64,000 nucleotides of DNA, from the NCBI GenBank assembly GCA_017472605.1, contig JAFUPV010000035.1, forward strand, positions 1 through 64,000, written 5' to 3'. Below the pieces are notes generated by a model. The model saw only the letters and a list, made by a program, of their open reading frames with translations. It was not told the origin of the DNA and made no database searches. Both the position numbers and the translations under genes were made by a program. Source of the stretch: Lachnospiraceae bacterium (GTDB lineage: Bacteria; Bacillota; Clostridia; Lachnospirales; Lachnospiraceae). Numbering within the stretch: the stretch's first letter is position 1; each line of letters begins with the position of its first letter. Positions 1 through 8,135 of the stretch are shown piece by piece.

Positions 1-142
1 AGGTAGCGGCAATACACTCCATCAAGTAGTCAAGCTACAGGGAAAAATCAATTGTCCACAGTATCTGGATTGTATTAAACCACGATATAAAACGAAAGGG
101 AATAAGGTGTATTCGCTTCTAAATACATCATACAAGGGAAAA

Positions 143-1465
143 ATGAGAGAAAGGAAGTTTGCCGGGAAACTGGCAACGACAGTCAGCATGGGAATACTGC
201 TTGTTGGGGGACCGGAAGTATTGACATGGGCGGAAACTGCTTTGATTGAGGGAGAAACTGTCCTGGAATCCGGTGTCTGCGGAGACAGCATGACCTGGGA
301 GGTGACAGAGCTGGATGGTGTTTTGACACTGACTATCAGCGGAAGCGGAGCGATGTACGACTATGCAGCGGATTCAGCACCCTGGAGCGCATACAAAGCG
401 GCAGAGAATCTTGTGTATGAGGGGGATATCACGCATATCGGAAACAATGCATACTGGTCGTTTTCCAGTTTCACGGGGGATCTGGTCATCCCATCCAGCG
501 TTACTTCAATAGGAGAATGGGCTTATGGAGGAACCGGCTTTAATGGGAATCTGATTCTGCCGGACAGTGTGACAACGATTGGAATGGGTGCGTTTACCAT
601 GTGTGGAAATCTGACCGGAGCGTTGGACATTCCGGACAATCTTACAACGATCAGCAGCTACACGTTTGATCGCTGCAGCGGATTAACCGGTGATTTGCTG
701 ATTCCGGACGGTGTAATGTCGATCCAGATTGCTGCTTTTTCCGGCTGCAGCGGTTTTACCGGAATTCTGGACATTCCGGAGAGCGTTACGGATATTCAGT
801 CAGAAGCGTTTCGGGGCTGCAGCGGTCTGACCGGTACGCTGGACCTGCCGGATGGTATTACCTCACTGCAGGATCATGTGTTTTTCGGCTGCAGCGGCTT
901 TACCGGAACCGTTGAGATCCCAGCCGGTGTAAATTACATTGCAAGTGATGCGATGAGCAGCTGTGAGGGCATAGATCAGGCGATTTTCTACGGCAATGCG
1001 CCGACAATCGGGGCGAATTGCTTTCCGGCTGATCTTGTGATTACCTATCATTCATCAAAAAGCGGCTGGTCAACACCGACCTGGAACGGGTACACGACAA
1101 CTGTGATTGAGGAAACAGTTGTGCTGGCAGAAGGAACCTGCGGAGATAATCTGACATGGAAAGTTGAGGATAACACAGGGATTCAGACATTGACCATCAG
1201 CGGAAGCGGAGCGATGTATGATTATTCGCCGGATTCATCAGCACCGTGGAGTTCTTACAATTGCGTTCAGGAAATTATCTATGACGGTGGAATTACGCAC
1301 ATTGGCGACTATGCGTTCTGGTCATTCAAGTCAGTTGATGGGGACCTGGTGATTCCATCCGGTGTCACTTCCATTGGAAACTATGCTTACGTGCAGCCGG
1401 TTATAACGGAACTCTGGTTCTGCCGGACAGCGTGGCAGAAATCGGTGAAGGTGCATTTACCATGA
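143..1465 (+). CDS. BspA-type leucine-rich-repeat surface protein, N-terminal part (split by frameshift)
   Basis: Secreted surface protein. The chosen ATG at 143 has AAGGG just upstream and opens a signal peptide (basic RERK, then a hydrophobic stretch ending near TWA-ET). A GTG at 107 in the same frame, with AAAGGG upstream, is a possible alternative start. A CGDxxTWxV...LTISGSGAMYDY module precedes BspA/LRR_5 repeats (IPSSVTSIGxxAF type), and the module plus LRR block occurs twice, near residues 35-330 and 330-430, which indicates internal duplication. The reading frame breaks around 1385-1395: after SIGNYAY the frame runs into an unrelated tail, while the expected LRR text continues in frame +1 of the next entry. 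Function is probably adhesion or matrix binding, by family analogy only. Confidence 0.8.
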   Translation: MRERKFAGKLATTVSMGILLVGGPEVLTWAETALIEGETVLESGVCGDSMTWEVTELDGVLTLTISGSGAMYDYAADSAPWSAYKAAENLVYEGDITHIGNNAYWSFSSFTGDLVIPSSVTSIGEWAYGGTGFNGNLILPDSVTTIGMGAFTMCGNLTGALDIPDNLTTISSYTFDRCSGLTGDLLIPDGVMSIQIAAFSGCSGFTGILDIPESVTDIQSEAFRGCSGLTGTLDLPDGITSLQDHVFFGCSGFTGTVEIPAGVNYIASDAMSSCEGIDQAIFYGNAPTIGANCFPADLVITYHSSKSGWSTPTWNGYTTTVIEETVVLAEGTCGDNLTWKVEDNTGIQTLTISGSGAMYDYSPDSSAPWSSYNCVQEIIYDGGITHIGDYAFWSFKSVDGDLVIPSGVTSIGNYAYVQPVITELWFCRTAWQKSVKVHLP

Positions 1466-2775
1466 GCAGTCTGACCGGTGAACTGGATCTGCCGGATGGA
1501 TTAACATCAATTGGAACATATGCTTTCAAAGAAGGAAGCGGATTTACCGGAAGTCTGGTGATTCCGTCCAGCGTCACTTCCATTGGTGACAGTGCGTTCA
1601 TGGACTGTACCGGCTTCAACGGAACGCTGACGCTGTCTGCAAATCTGACGGAGATCGGTGCAGGCGGATTTAACCGCTGTAAGAATCTGACCGGAGAGCT
1701 GGTGATCCCGTCCGGCGTGACGGCAATCCAGGGCTATGCGTTCAGTGGCTGTGGGTTCACCGGTGACGCAGTGATTCCGGAGAGTGTAACATACATTGGA
1801 GAAGCCGCGTTCTGGAATTGCGGAATCGATTCCATGATTTTTGATGGAAACGCGCCGGAATTTGCACCGGGACCGAAATTCTCTTCCACGATGACCTTCT
1901 ATTACTACCCGGATAAGACCGGCTGGAGTACACCGACCTTCAATGGATATGCGGCATATCCCATTGATGATGATTTCAATAAGAATGGACTGTATTATAA
2001 CGAAACGACAGGTGACTGGGAGTATCTGAATCATGGCAGTGTGGATACGTCCTTTACCGGCCTGACCAAGTACAACGGTTCCTGGTACTATGTGGAACAG
2101 GGAATCCTGAACTGGGATTTCACCGGTCTGGTTAAGAACAACGGAGCCTGGTACTATGTGGGCGGCGGAAAGGTAGACTGGTCCTACACCGGACTCTGCA
2201 AGAACAACGGTATGTGGTTCTATGTAAATGGAGGCGTTGTGGACTGGAGCTTTACCGGTCTGACCAAGTATTACGGAGCCTGGTTCTATGTATCAGGAGG
2301 TGTTCTTGACTGGAATTTCACCGGCTTCTGCAAGAACAACGGAATCTGGTTCTATGTGTCCGGCGGAATGGTAGACTGGAACTTTACCGGTCTGGCGAAG
2401 TTCAACGGAGCCTGGTACTATGCGGAGGGCGGTATGATCAACTGGGATTACACTGGTCTCTGTAAGAATAACGGAATCTGGTTCTATGTAGGAGGAGGCG
2501 TTGTGGACTGGAGCTACACTGGCCTCGTAAAATACAGCGGAGCCTGGTTCTATGTGTCCGGCGGAATGCTTGATTGGAATTTCACCGGCCTGACCAAGTA
2601 TAACGGAACCTGGTTCTATGTCAGCGGAGGAATGCTTGACTGGAATTACACGGGTCTGTGTGCAAATAATGGAATTCTGTTCTATGTTAGTGAAGGAATG
2701 GTTGACTGGAGCTTCAGTGGAACTGTGACTTATGAGGGAACAAAATATGAAGTGGTTGGCGGTTATGTGCGCTGA
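1432..2775 (+). CDS. BspA-type LRR surface protein, C-terminal part with wall-binding-like repeats
   Basis: Continuation of the preceding gene after a one-base frameshift. LRR coding sense actually resumes near 1396, so the ATG at 1432 is an internal methionine and not a true start. The part has about six LRR_5 repeats, then ten 22-residue aromatic repeats (TGLxKxNGxWFYVxxGxxDWxF) from about 2053 to 2712, then a shorter cap ending GGYVR. Repeats of this kind resemble choline/glucan-binding modules of Gram-positive cell surfaces, so anchoring to wall polymer is inferred. There is no LPXTG sorting signal. The intact ancestor would have been about 877 residues. A hairpin follows the stop. Confidence 0.8.
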   Translation: MAEIGEGAFTMSSLTGELDLPDGLTSIGTYAFKEGSGFTGSLVIPSSVTSIGDSAFMDCTGFNGTLTLSANLTEIGAGGFNRCKNLTGELVIPSGVTAIQGYAFSGCGFTGDAVIPESVTYIGEAAFWNCGIDSMIFDGNAPEFAPGPKFSSTMTFYYYPDKTGWSTPTFNGYAAYPIDDDFNKNGLYYNETTGDWEYLNHGSVDTSFTGLTKYNGSWYYVEQGILNWDFTGLVKNNGAWYYVGGGKVDWSYTGLCKNNGMWFYVNGGVVDWSFTGLTKYYGAWFYVSGGVLDWNFTGFCKNNGIWFYVSGGMVDWNFTGLAKFNGAWYYAEGGMINWDYTGLCKNNGIWFYVGGGVVDWSYTGLVKYSGAWFYVSGGMLDWNFTGLTKYNGTWFYVSGGMLDWNYTGLCANNGILFYVSEGMVDWSFSGTVTYEGTKYEVVGGYVR

Positions 2776-2977
2776 CTGAGAGCGGGTGCCGCATGGGAGA
2801 AATCTCATGCGGCGCTTTGTATCCTGGTGCTGGCACTGAACGAGTGCGGGTGCTTGTGTACTTGGCAGGAGAGTTGCTGGAGGAAGAGATGCAAGTATAG
2901 TGTCGAAAAAAGGCGAACGATTTGGCTTGAATCATTCGTCTGAATTTGCTAGGATAATTAAGGGAATGACAGGATTG
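2755..2977. repeat. Direct repeat copy A (3' end and downstream region of repeat-protein gene)
   Basis: Shared with 4118-4340: cap codons (VVGGYVR), stop, the GCCGCATG hairpin, then a diverged middle, then a conserved segment (2901-2977 against 4263-4340) including TTCGTCTGAATTTG and GGGAATGACAGGATT. The copies flank the JAB-like gene pair and the relic gene. Confidence 0.7.
2788..2820 (+). terminator. 3' hairpin after LRR surface gene
   Basis: Stem GCCGCAT / ATGCGGC with an inner GAG/CTC pair around AAAT, followed by GCTTTGT. The U-tract is weak. The same 26-base hairpin recurs at 4151, and related ones at 11214 and 22986. Confidence 0.6.
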
Positions 2978-3012
2978 GATGAGTATTTCAGAGGGAGGAG
3001 ATAATTCAGAAA

Positions 3013-3660
3013 TTGAGACAGGTATGGGGCTTAGATGAGCGGATTACACCAGAAAAAATTAACGAAGGATATGAAATTGAAGCACAAAGGTATGGAAGAG
3101 ATAAGCAAGTGGCCATTAACCGCGGATACATTCAAAGCAGTGGATATAGAAGGAAATTTGATCTGATTTCCGGATCAGAGGAACTAAACCGTTTGTTATA
3201 TCAACTTGCGAAACGGATGCTGATACATAGATCCGGGACAAAGTACGAAGACATGTATTGGGTGAATTTGGCTACAAATAAAGTTGTAGCCTGGGAAACG
3301 GATTCTGAAAAAGAAGGAGAAATCAGGTATTCGCAGCGGACAAAAAAGGCAATTGCTGAATGTGATCAGCTTTTGACAATACATTCGCATCCCAATAGTC
3401 ATCCTCCCAGCATTGCGGACTTCAATTCAAACTACATGAATGCCTATAACATGGGGCTGGTGATATGTCATGATGGAACGGTGTATATGTATGAATCCAA
3501 TGAGATGGTGAATGAAGAGTACTTTTCCATGGTAGTTGCATATTATTTCAAGATGGGATATAATGAAAAAGAGGCACAGATCAGCGCACTGAATAAAATG
3601 CAGCAAAGGTTTCATATTTGGTTTAAGGAGGTTGGTCAGGATGAGTGCATACGAAAATGA
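3013..3660 (+). CDS. JAB/MPN-like putative metalloprotease, hypothetical
   Basis: 215 residues, soluble, with no signal peptide or membrane segment. Start is TTG with GGGAGGAG about 12 bases upstream. The central segment TIHSHPNSHPPSIADF reads as a JAMM-like motif: H124-x-H126, S133 and D136 match H-x-H-x(6-7)-S-x-x-D. A following beta-rich stretch (GLVICHDGTVYMY) fits a JAB-type core. Acidic residues upstream (near residues 96-104) could supply the motif's glutamate, but I cannot assign it. The 3' end overlaps the 56-residue partner gene. Known relatives of the fold are deubiquitinase-like peptidases, seen in toxin, phage and sulfur-carrier settings; the real substrate is unknown. Confidence 0.65.
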   Translation: MRQVWGLDERITPEKINEGYEIEAQRYGRDKQVAINRGYIQSSGYRRKFDLISGSEELNRLLYQLAKRMLIHRSGTKYEDMYWVNLATNKVVAWETDSEKEGEIRYSQRTKKAIAECDQLLTIHSHPNSHPPSIADFNSNYMNAYNMGLVICHDGTVYMYESNEMVNEEYFSMVVAYYFKMGYNEKEAQISALNKMQQRFHIWFKEVGQDECIRK

Positions 3661-3811
3661 CAGATTTGTGATACCGGAAAAATATTTAAAGATGTCAACT
3701 GAGGAACTGGAGCGTGAACAGGAAAAGATGCTGGAAATCATAAAAAAGCAGCCGAAGATTATGCCGGATAAAGAGAAAATGCCGTTGAAGGAAAACTTAT
3801 TCCGGTTTTGA
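3641..3811 (+). CDS. Small 56-residue charged protein, partner of JAB-like gene
   Basis: ATG at 3641 preceded by a perfect AAGGAGG at 3625-3631, lying inside the 3' end of the JAB-like gene (20-base overlap), so the two are translationally coupled. The product is highly charged and probably helical (STEELEREQEKMLEIIKKQ), with a Pro/Lys-rich tail ending FRF. There is no signal peptide, no membrane segment and no C-terminal Gly-Gly. It could be a partner, antitoxin-like inhibitor or substrate of the JAB-like protein; the sequence does not decide. Confidence 0.7.
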   Translation: MSAYENDRFVIPEKYLKMSTEELEREQEKMLEIIKKQPKIMPDKEKMPLKENLFRF

Positions 3812-3935
3812 CGTGGCCGGAGAAGGTTATGAGAGTTGAGTGAAGTGAGGGAAGCACTTATGTTAGTGTGGGAGAAAGGATATTTACAGATAGTATAGAA
3901 ATTGGAAGGTAACGTAGAGATTACGAGGAGGATGT

Positions 3936-4138
3936 ATGAGAAAAGGGAGTGGAAAACGAACAGCTGCAGCATGTGTGGCAGGAATGGTAATTGCATTGGC
4001 AGCAGGGCTCTGTACGCAATCTGTAGTAGCAGCTTATACAGGGGATGTAGAAACATGCGCAGAATTTGATGATATTACAGCGGAACGGTGACGCAGGATG
4101 GCGTGAAATATGAAGTAGTTGGTGGATATGTGCGTTGA
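3936..4138 (+). pseudogene. Collapsed relic of a repeat-containing secreted protein
   Basis: ATG at 3936 behind ACGAGGAGG starts a clear signal peptide (RKGSGKRTAAAC... ending VVAAY) plus about 15 residues. The frame stops at 4089-4091. In a different frame, starting at about 4074, lies the cap seen at the ends of the neighbouring proteins (YSGTVTQDGVKYEVVGGYVR, stop 4136-4138). Only the head and tail of a large gene remain, so the whole middle, including all 22-residue repeats, has been lost. The 51-residue head could still be secreted. Confidence 0.75.
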
Positions 4139-4150
4139 CTGAGAGTGGAT

Positions 4151-4183
4151 GCCGCATGGGAGAAATCTCATGCGGCGCTTTGT
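4151..4183 (+). terminator. 3' hairpin after relic gene
   Basis: Identical in its 26-base core to the hairpin at 2788, again followed by GCTTTGT. Confidence 0.55.
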
Positions 4184-4198
4184 ATTTACGCGGGCAGG

Positions 4199-4239
4199 GA
4201 GTCGGGCGAGGGCGCTCGTGTACTCATCACACGAGCGCC
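4199..4239. other. Perfect 11-bp hairpin in dispersed intergenic element
   Basis: GGCGCTCGTGT (4211-4221) pairs exactly with ACACGAGCGCC (4229-4239), loop of 7. The left flank GAGTCGGGCGAGGG matches 20767-20780 with one transition. There is no U-tract, so it is not a standard terminator. Confidence 0.5.
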
Positions 4240-4240
4240 T

Positions 4241-4621
4241 AAAGGTCGAGAGGTGAAAATAATGTCGAAAAATGTCGATTGATTTTGCTTGAATGATTCG
4301 TCTGAATTTGATAAGATTAGGAAGGGAATGACAGGATTAAGTTTGTCGGATTGACAGATAGTTGCCTCTGTGATATGATTGAAAAATAATTAAGGAATGT
4401 GTTGACATCTTTCTTCGATTGCTGTGGAAAACAAGTTCGATGATATCTGAAAAGCGATTGGTCGGATCTGCCAACCTCCTGAAAACAAAAACTGCACATA
4501 CGAAAGATAAAAAAGTACAGAAGAATGGCGAATCGGGTAAAAAGTTTTTTTATCCGGATTTACTATGCGGAAAATTTGTGGATTCGTAGGAAAGAACAGT
4601 TGTTGGAAAGGTGGTTTGGGT
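4241..4621. other. Intergenic stretch, no gene recognised
   Basis: Holds the right part of direct repeat B (to about 4340), then AT-rich sequence without a convincing coding frame. I see no clear -35/-10 pair for the downstream operon. Confidence 0.5.
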
Positions 4622-4957
4622 ATGCGGGAACAACAAATTTTTTGGAATCATTTGTTTCAGAGTAACATATTTTATTATCGAAAGGGAGATGGTGCTGCTT
4701 ATCTTGTCTTCTACATTTTTATCCCCGTGGTGGTAACTGCGGTGAGTCTTCTGGCATTTCCGGAAAATAACATATCAATGGTTTATTGCTATGTAACGAT
4801 ACTGGTCAGCGCGCTGAACAGCATCTATGACAGTGCCATGTGGCTGTTTGTCTATTTTCTGGCTGTTCTTGTTTCTCTGCTTGATGTCGTTGCCTGTTTT
4901 GTAAAAGACATGGCTTTCTGTGACTGGATGGAAAAGAGGGTAGAGGAGGATAAATAA
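4622..4957 (+). CDS. Small membrane protein, unknown
   Basis: 111 residues from ATG 4622, which has AAAGGTGG 8 bases upstream; an in-frame ATG at 4565 has no good ribosome site. It has two or three hydrophobic segments (YLVFYIFIPVVVTAVSLLAF; a middle MVYCYVTILVSAL; WLFVYFLAVLVSLLDVVACF) and a charged C-terminus. The stop is immediately followed by the start of the next gene, so it belongs to a tight three-gene operon ending in an ImmA/IrrE-type peptidase. I do not recognise the family; a holin-like or membrane-partner role is possible but unsupported. Confidence 0.65.
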   Translation: MREQQIFWNHLFQSNIFYYRKGDGAAYLVFYIFIPVVVTAVSLLAFPENNISMVYCYVTILVSALNSIYDSAMWLFVYFLAVLVSLLDVVACFVKDMAFCDWMEKRVEEDK

Positions 4958-5092
4958 ATGAGTGCGGAGATGTATTTGTTCCTTTTTCTGATTGTATCGG
5001 TGGTAGCGATTTGCTTCTCAATCAATGGAACCAGACGGTTCGTGAAGGAAGAATTAGAAGAAAAAATTAAAATGGATATTACGGTAGAATAG
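4958..5092 (+). CDS. Single-pass 44-residue membrane protein
   Basis: ATG 4958 directly follows the upstream TAA, with GAGGAGGA (4943-4950) as ribosome site, and its stop abuts the next ATG at 5093. A short N-terminus leads into one membrane helix (YLFLFLIVSVVAICFSI), then a charged cytoplasmic tail (RRFVKEELEEKIKM). The zero-gap spacing on both sides supports a real gene. Function unknown. Confidence 0.6.
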   Translation: MSAEMYLFLFLIVSVVAICFSINGTRRFVKEELEEKIKMDITVE

Positions 5093-5590
5093 ATGCAAGA
5101 GTCAGAAGCAGTGATTGCTGAATTTCTGAAAAGGAATCAGATCAAGGCAGGTGATCCGATTGATGTGATTGCGAAGGCTCTGAATGTGAAACCGGGAGGG
5201 GCAGATGGCGATATTTCGGGACAGGCTCGATTAAGTAAACCGGATCAGTCGGGAAGCATGACGGTAACGTTCCGAAAGGGGTTGATGCCGCAGGAGCGCT
5301 TATTTGCATTTGCCCATGAGTGCGCCCATTTGATTAATCAGGATCAGGCTCCTGCTGCACGTTCGGAGGGAAGAAACAAGCCAATGGCTGAACAACGTGC
5401 TGACTATACGGCTGCCGCGTTGTTGATGCCTGCCGATCATGTCTATGAGTATCTGAATGAGAATCACTATAGAGATACGACGGCGAGGAAGCGTGTGGCA
5501 CTGATCGGAAAACTCTGTAAAAGATATGGAGTGAGTGATGTGATCGCACTTCGGCGCGTGAAAGAAGTATATGCACTAAATCGGCAATGA
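5093..5590 (+). CDS. ImmA/IrrE family metallo-endopeptidase
   Basis: 165 residues. HECAH (H75, E76, H79) is the gluzincin HExxH zinc site, and the downstream EQRADYTAAALLMP segment supplies the third ligand typical of ImmA/IrrE. The family cleaves repressors (ImmR, DdrO) on mobile elements or in stress responses. The usual partner, an HTH repressor, is not next door; the neighbours are two small membrane proteins in the same operon (start abuts the previous stop). A role in toxin-antitoxin-like or phage-derived regulation is inferred only. The C-terminal part looks helical (TTARKRVALIGKLCKRYGVS). Confidence 0.85.
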   Translation: MQESEAVIAEFLKRNQIKAGDPIDVIAKALNVKPGGADGDISGQARLSKPDQSGSMTVTFRKGLMPQERLFAFAHECAHLINQDQAPAARSEGRNKPMAEQRADYTAAALLMPADHVYEYLNENHYRDTTARKRVALIGKLCKRYGVSDVIALRRVKEVYALNRQ

Positions 5591-5633
5591 ATAAAAGAAA
5601 TTGTTTCGAAAGAAAAAACGGGGGGGGATTGTG

Positions 5634-8111
5634 ATGAAAAAACGATGGATGAAAAAAGCGGCAGCGATGGTGTCTGCCGGAATAATTGCTGTCTACGGTC
5701 CGGGATGGGCTGCAGCATCGGTGACGGAGGAAACCGTCTGGAGTTCTGGTGAGGAAGTGACGCAGGAGGGCAAAGCGGAGACGATTGCTGAGAGTTTTGG
5801 CAGTGAAGCGGCCTGGGAGAGTGAAACGGAAGGAATTGCTGAGTGCTCCGGGGAAGAAGCAGAAACAGAGAGCGAAGCAGAGGAACCGGTCGGGACTTCT
5901 GAGGAAGAAGGAGCAGCAGAAAGAGGAGCAGAGGAATCGGTAGGAAGTCCGGAAGAGGAATCAACTTCGGAGAGTGAAGCAGAAGAGACAACTGACAGTC
6001 CGGAAGAGGAAAGCACCTTGGAGAGTGAAGCAGAAGAGACAGCAGACAGCCCGGAAGAGGAAATGACCTCAGAGAGCGAAGCAGAGGAGACAACGGACAG
6101 CCCGGCAGAAGAAACGACAGAGAGCTCCGGCGAGGAAGCAACATCGGAAAATGAAACCGAAGAAGCAGAATCCGAACCGGAAACATCCGATTCCAACGGG
6201 CAGGTGCAGATGGGAACGACTCTGATCCACATGGGAAATAATGTGTGGGAATACCATGTGGATGGGGAGCTGGATGCTTCCTATACCGGTCTGACAAAAT
6301 ACAATGGATCCTGGTATTACATAAAGAATGGAATTCTGGACTGGAGCTTTACCGGTCTGACGAAGCATAACGGTGTCTGGTACTATGTGAACAGCGGCAA
6401 GCTGGACTGGGGATATACCGGACTGTGTAAGAATAACGGAATCTGGTTCTATGTGAACGGCGGAATGGTAGACTGGTCTTTCACCGGACTGACAAAGTAT
6501 CATGGCGCATGGTTCTATGTGGCAGACGGTATGCTGGACTGGAATTTCACCGGCTTCTGCAAAAACATGGGAATCTGGTTCTATGTGAATGGCGGAATGG
6601 TGGACTGGAACTTTACCGGTCTGGCGAAGTTCAACGGAACCTGGTTTTACGCAGAAGGCGGAATGATCAACTGGAGCTATACCGGATTGTGTAAGAATCA
6701 GGGAATCTGGTTCTATGTGAACGGCGGAATGGTGGACTGGTCTTTTACAGGCGTGACGAAATATAAAGGCGGCTGGTTCTATGTGTCAGACGGTATGCTG
6801 GACTGGGATTACATTGGTCTGTGTGAGAAGAATGGAACGCTTTACTATGTGGAAGGCGGAATGATCGACTGGAGCTTTACCGGTCCTGTGGTACTGAATG
6901 CGGAACGCTATCAGGTGATCGGCGGCTACGTCCGCGGGAACGGCGAGGAGTCCGGAGACAGTCTGACGGCTGCCTGGCTGGCACAGGTGGAAGCGGCAAC
7001 GCTGCAGATGAGCGGCTCGCACCGTGTTGATGTGACATCGCTGACGCAGATCAGCGCGCAGAGCGTGCGGGAGATGGTCGAGGCGTATGCAGTGCCGAAT
7101 AAACCTTACCTGGACGGCGCTGCCCGGACCGATGGTGACTTTGATTCCGTGCTGAACCGAAGAAATCTGTCAGCAATCACGGAACCGGTTGTGCTGCAGT
7201 ATGGAATTCTGACTGACAATGCTTCTGTGCGTGCGTTTCCGACCTGGCAGAAGCTGTCTGACGGAACATCAGCAGATTCCTTTGACTATCTGCAGGAAAG
7301 CATGCTGATGGCAGGGGAAGGGGTTGTGATTCTTCATCAGACGGCAGATCGTGCCTGGAGCTTTGTACAGGCAGATTGCTATAACGGATGGATCGAAACC
7401 GGACGGATTGCGTTCTGTTCACGGGATGAGATGACTTCCTATATGAAATCTGAGGTATTTGCTGTTGTGACAGAACCGGTTCTTACTGTCGATGGTGTTT
7501 CTCTGCGAATGGGTACCAGACTGCCTTTGATCCATTTCCTGGGAGAGGAAGCAGTTCTTCAGATGGCGAAAACCGATGCAAATGGTACGCTGAAGCTGGT
7601 TGAAGTGACTGTCGATGCGAAACAGGTATCCTGCGGTTATCTGGAGCTGAGTGAAGAGGCAATGACTGCGCAGGCCAGGAAACTGCTTGGAAGCAGCTAT
7701 GGATGGGGCGATACGAACGGAAACATGGACTGCAGCTCAACGCTCCGCGCAGTCTATCACTGTTTTGGCATCATTCTTCCGCGGAATACGTCCTGGATGA
7801 GCAGCTGCGGTCTGAAGGTGATTGATCTTCAGATGATGAGCTATGAAGAGAAGAGAAAAGTAATTGCAGAGCTGCCCTTAGGAAGCATTCTTCTGATCAG
7901 CGGTCATGCGATGATGTACATGGGAGAAGAAAACGGTGTGGAGAGCATGCTTCATAACGTGACACAGTATAAGCCGTCTGCCAGTGAGGAGCTGATTCGT
8001 CCGATGAAATGTGTGATTACGCCGGTTGTGATCTGCAATGCATCCGGAACCAGCTATGTGGATCTGTATCGGTATGCGGTCTGTGTTGACTGGGCGCAGT
8101 TCGAGGAGTAG
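5634..8111 (+). CDS. Secreted NlpC/P60 peptidase with SH3-like domain and internal wall-binding-like repeats
   Basis: 825 residues. ATG 5634 follows a G-rich ribosome site; an upstream in-frame TTG (5601) is less likely. Order: signal peptide (to about 27), a long Glu/Ser/Thr linker made of imperfect SESEAEETxDSPEEE units (about 30-190), nine 22-residue aromatic repeats (about 215-415) closed by a GGYVR cap, an SH3-like segment (about 515-600), then an NlpC/P60 domain with C700 in MDCSST and H758 in SGHAMMY. Such enzymes cut peptidoglycan stem peptides outside the cell. Unusually, the repeats sit in the middle with the enzyme at the C-terminus. It ends 24 bases before the next gene and is likely cotranscribed with it. 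Confidence 0.88.
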   Translation: MKKRWMKKAAAMVSAGIIAVYGPGWAAASVTEETVWSSGEEVTQEGKAETIAESFGSEAAWESETEGIAECSGEEAETESEAEEPVGTSEEEGAAERGAEESVGSPEEESTSESEAEETTDSPEEESTLESEAEETADSPEEEMTSESEAEETTDSPAEETTESSGEEATSENETEEAESEPETSDSNGQVQMGTTLIHMGNNVWEYHVDGELDASYTGLTKYNGSWYYIKNGILDWSFTGLTKHNGVWYYVNSGKLDWGYTGLCKNNGIWFYVNGGMVDWSFTGLTKYHGAWFYVADGMLDWNFTGFCKNMGIWFYVNGGMVDWNFTGLAKFNGTWFYAEGGMINWSYTGLCKNQGIWFYVNGGMVDWSFTGVTKYKGGWFYVSDGMLDWDYIGLCEKNGTLYYVEGGMIDWSFTGPVVLNAERYQVIGGYVRGNGEESGDSLTAAWLAQVEAATLQMSGSHRVDVTSLTQISAQSVREMVEAYAVPNKPYLDGAARTDGDFDSVLNRRNLSAITEPVVLQYGILTDNASVRAFPTWQKLSDGTSADSFDYLQESMLMAGEGVVILHQTADRAWSFVQADCYNGWIETGRIAFCSRDEMTSYMKSEVFAVVTEPVLTVDGVSLRMGTRLPLIHFLGEEAVLQMAKTDANGTLKLVEVTVDAKQVSCGYLELSEEAMTAQARKLLGSSYGWGDTNGNMDCSSTLRAVYHCFGIILPRNTSWMSSCGLKVIDLQMMSYEEKRKVIAELPLGSILLISGHAMMYMGEENGVESMLHNVTQYKPSASEELIRPMKCVITPVVICNASGTSYVDLYRYAVCVDWAQFEE

Positions 8112-8135
8112 GAAAAGGAATACAAAGGGGAGAAA

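Larger units (their letters stand above)
4118..4340. repeat. Direct repeat copy B
   Basis: Second copy of the 2755-2977 segment, following the relic gene. The 26-base hairpin is identical and the outer parts are closely matched; the middle is diverged and carries the GGCGCTCGTGT hairpin. Confidence 0.7.
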
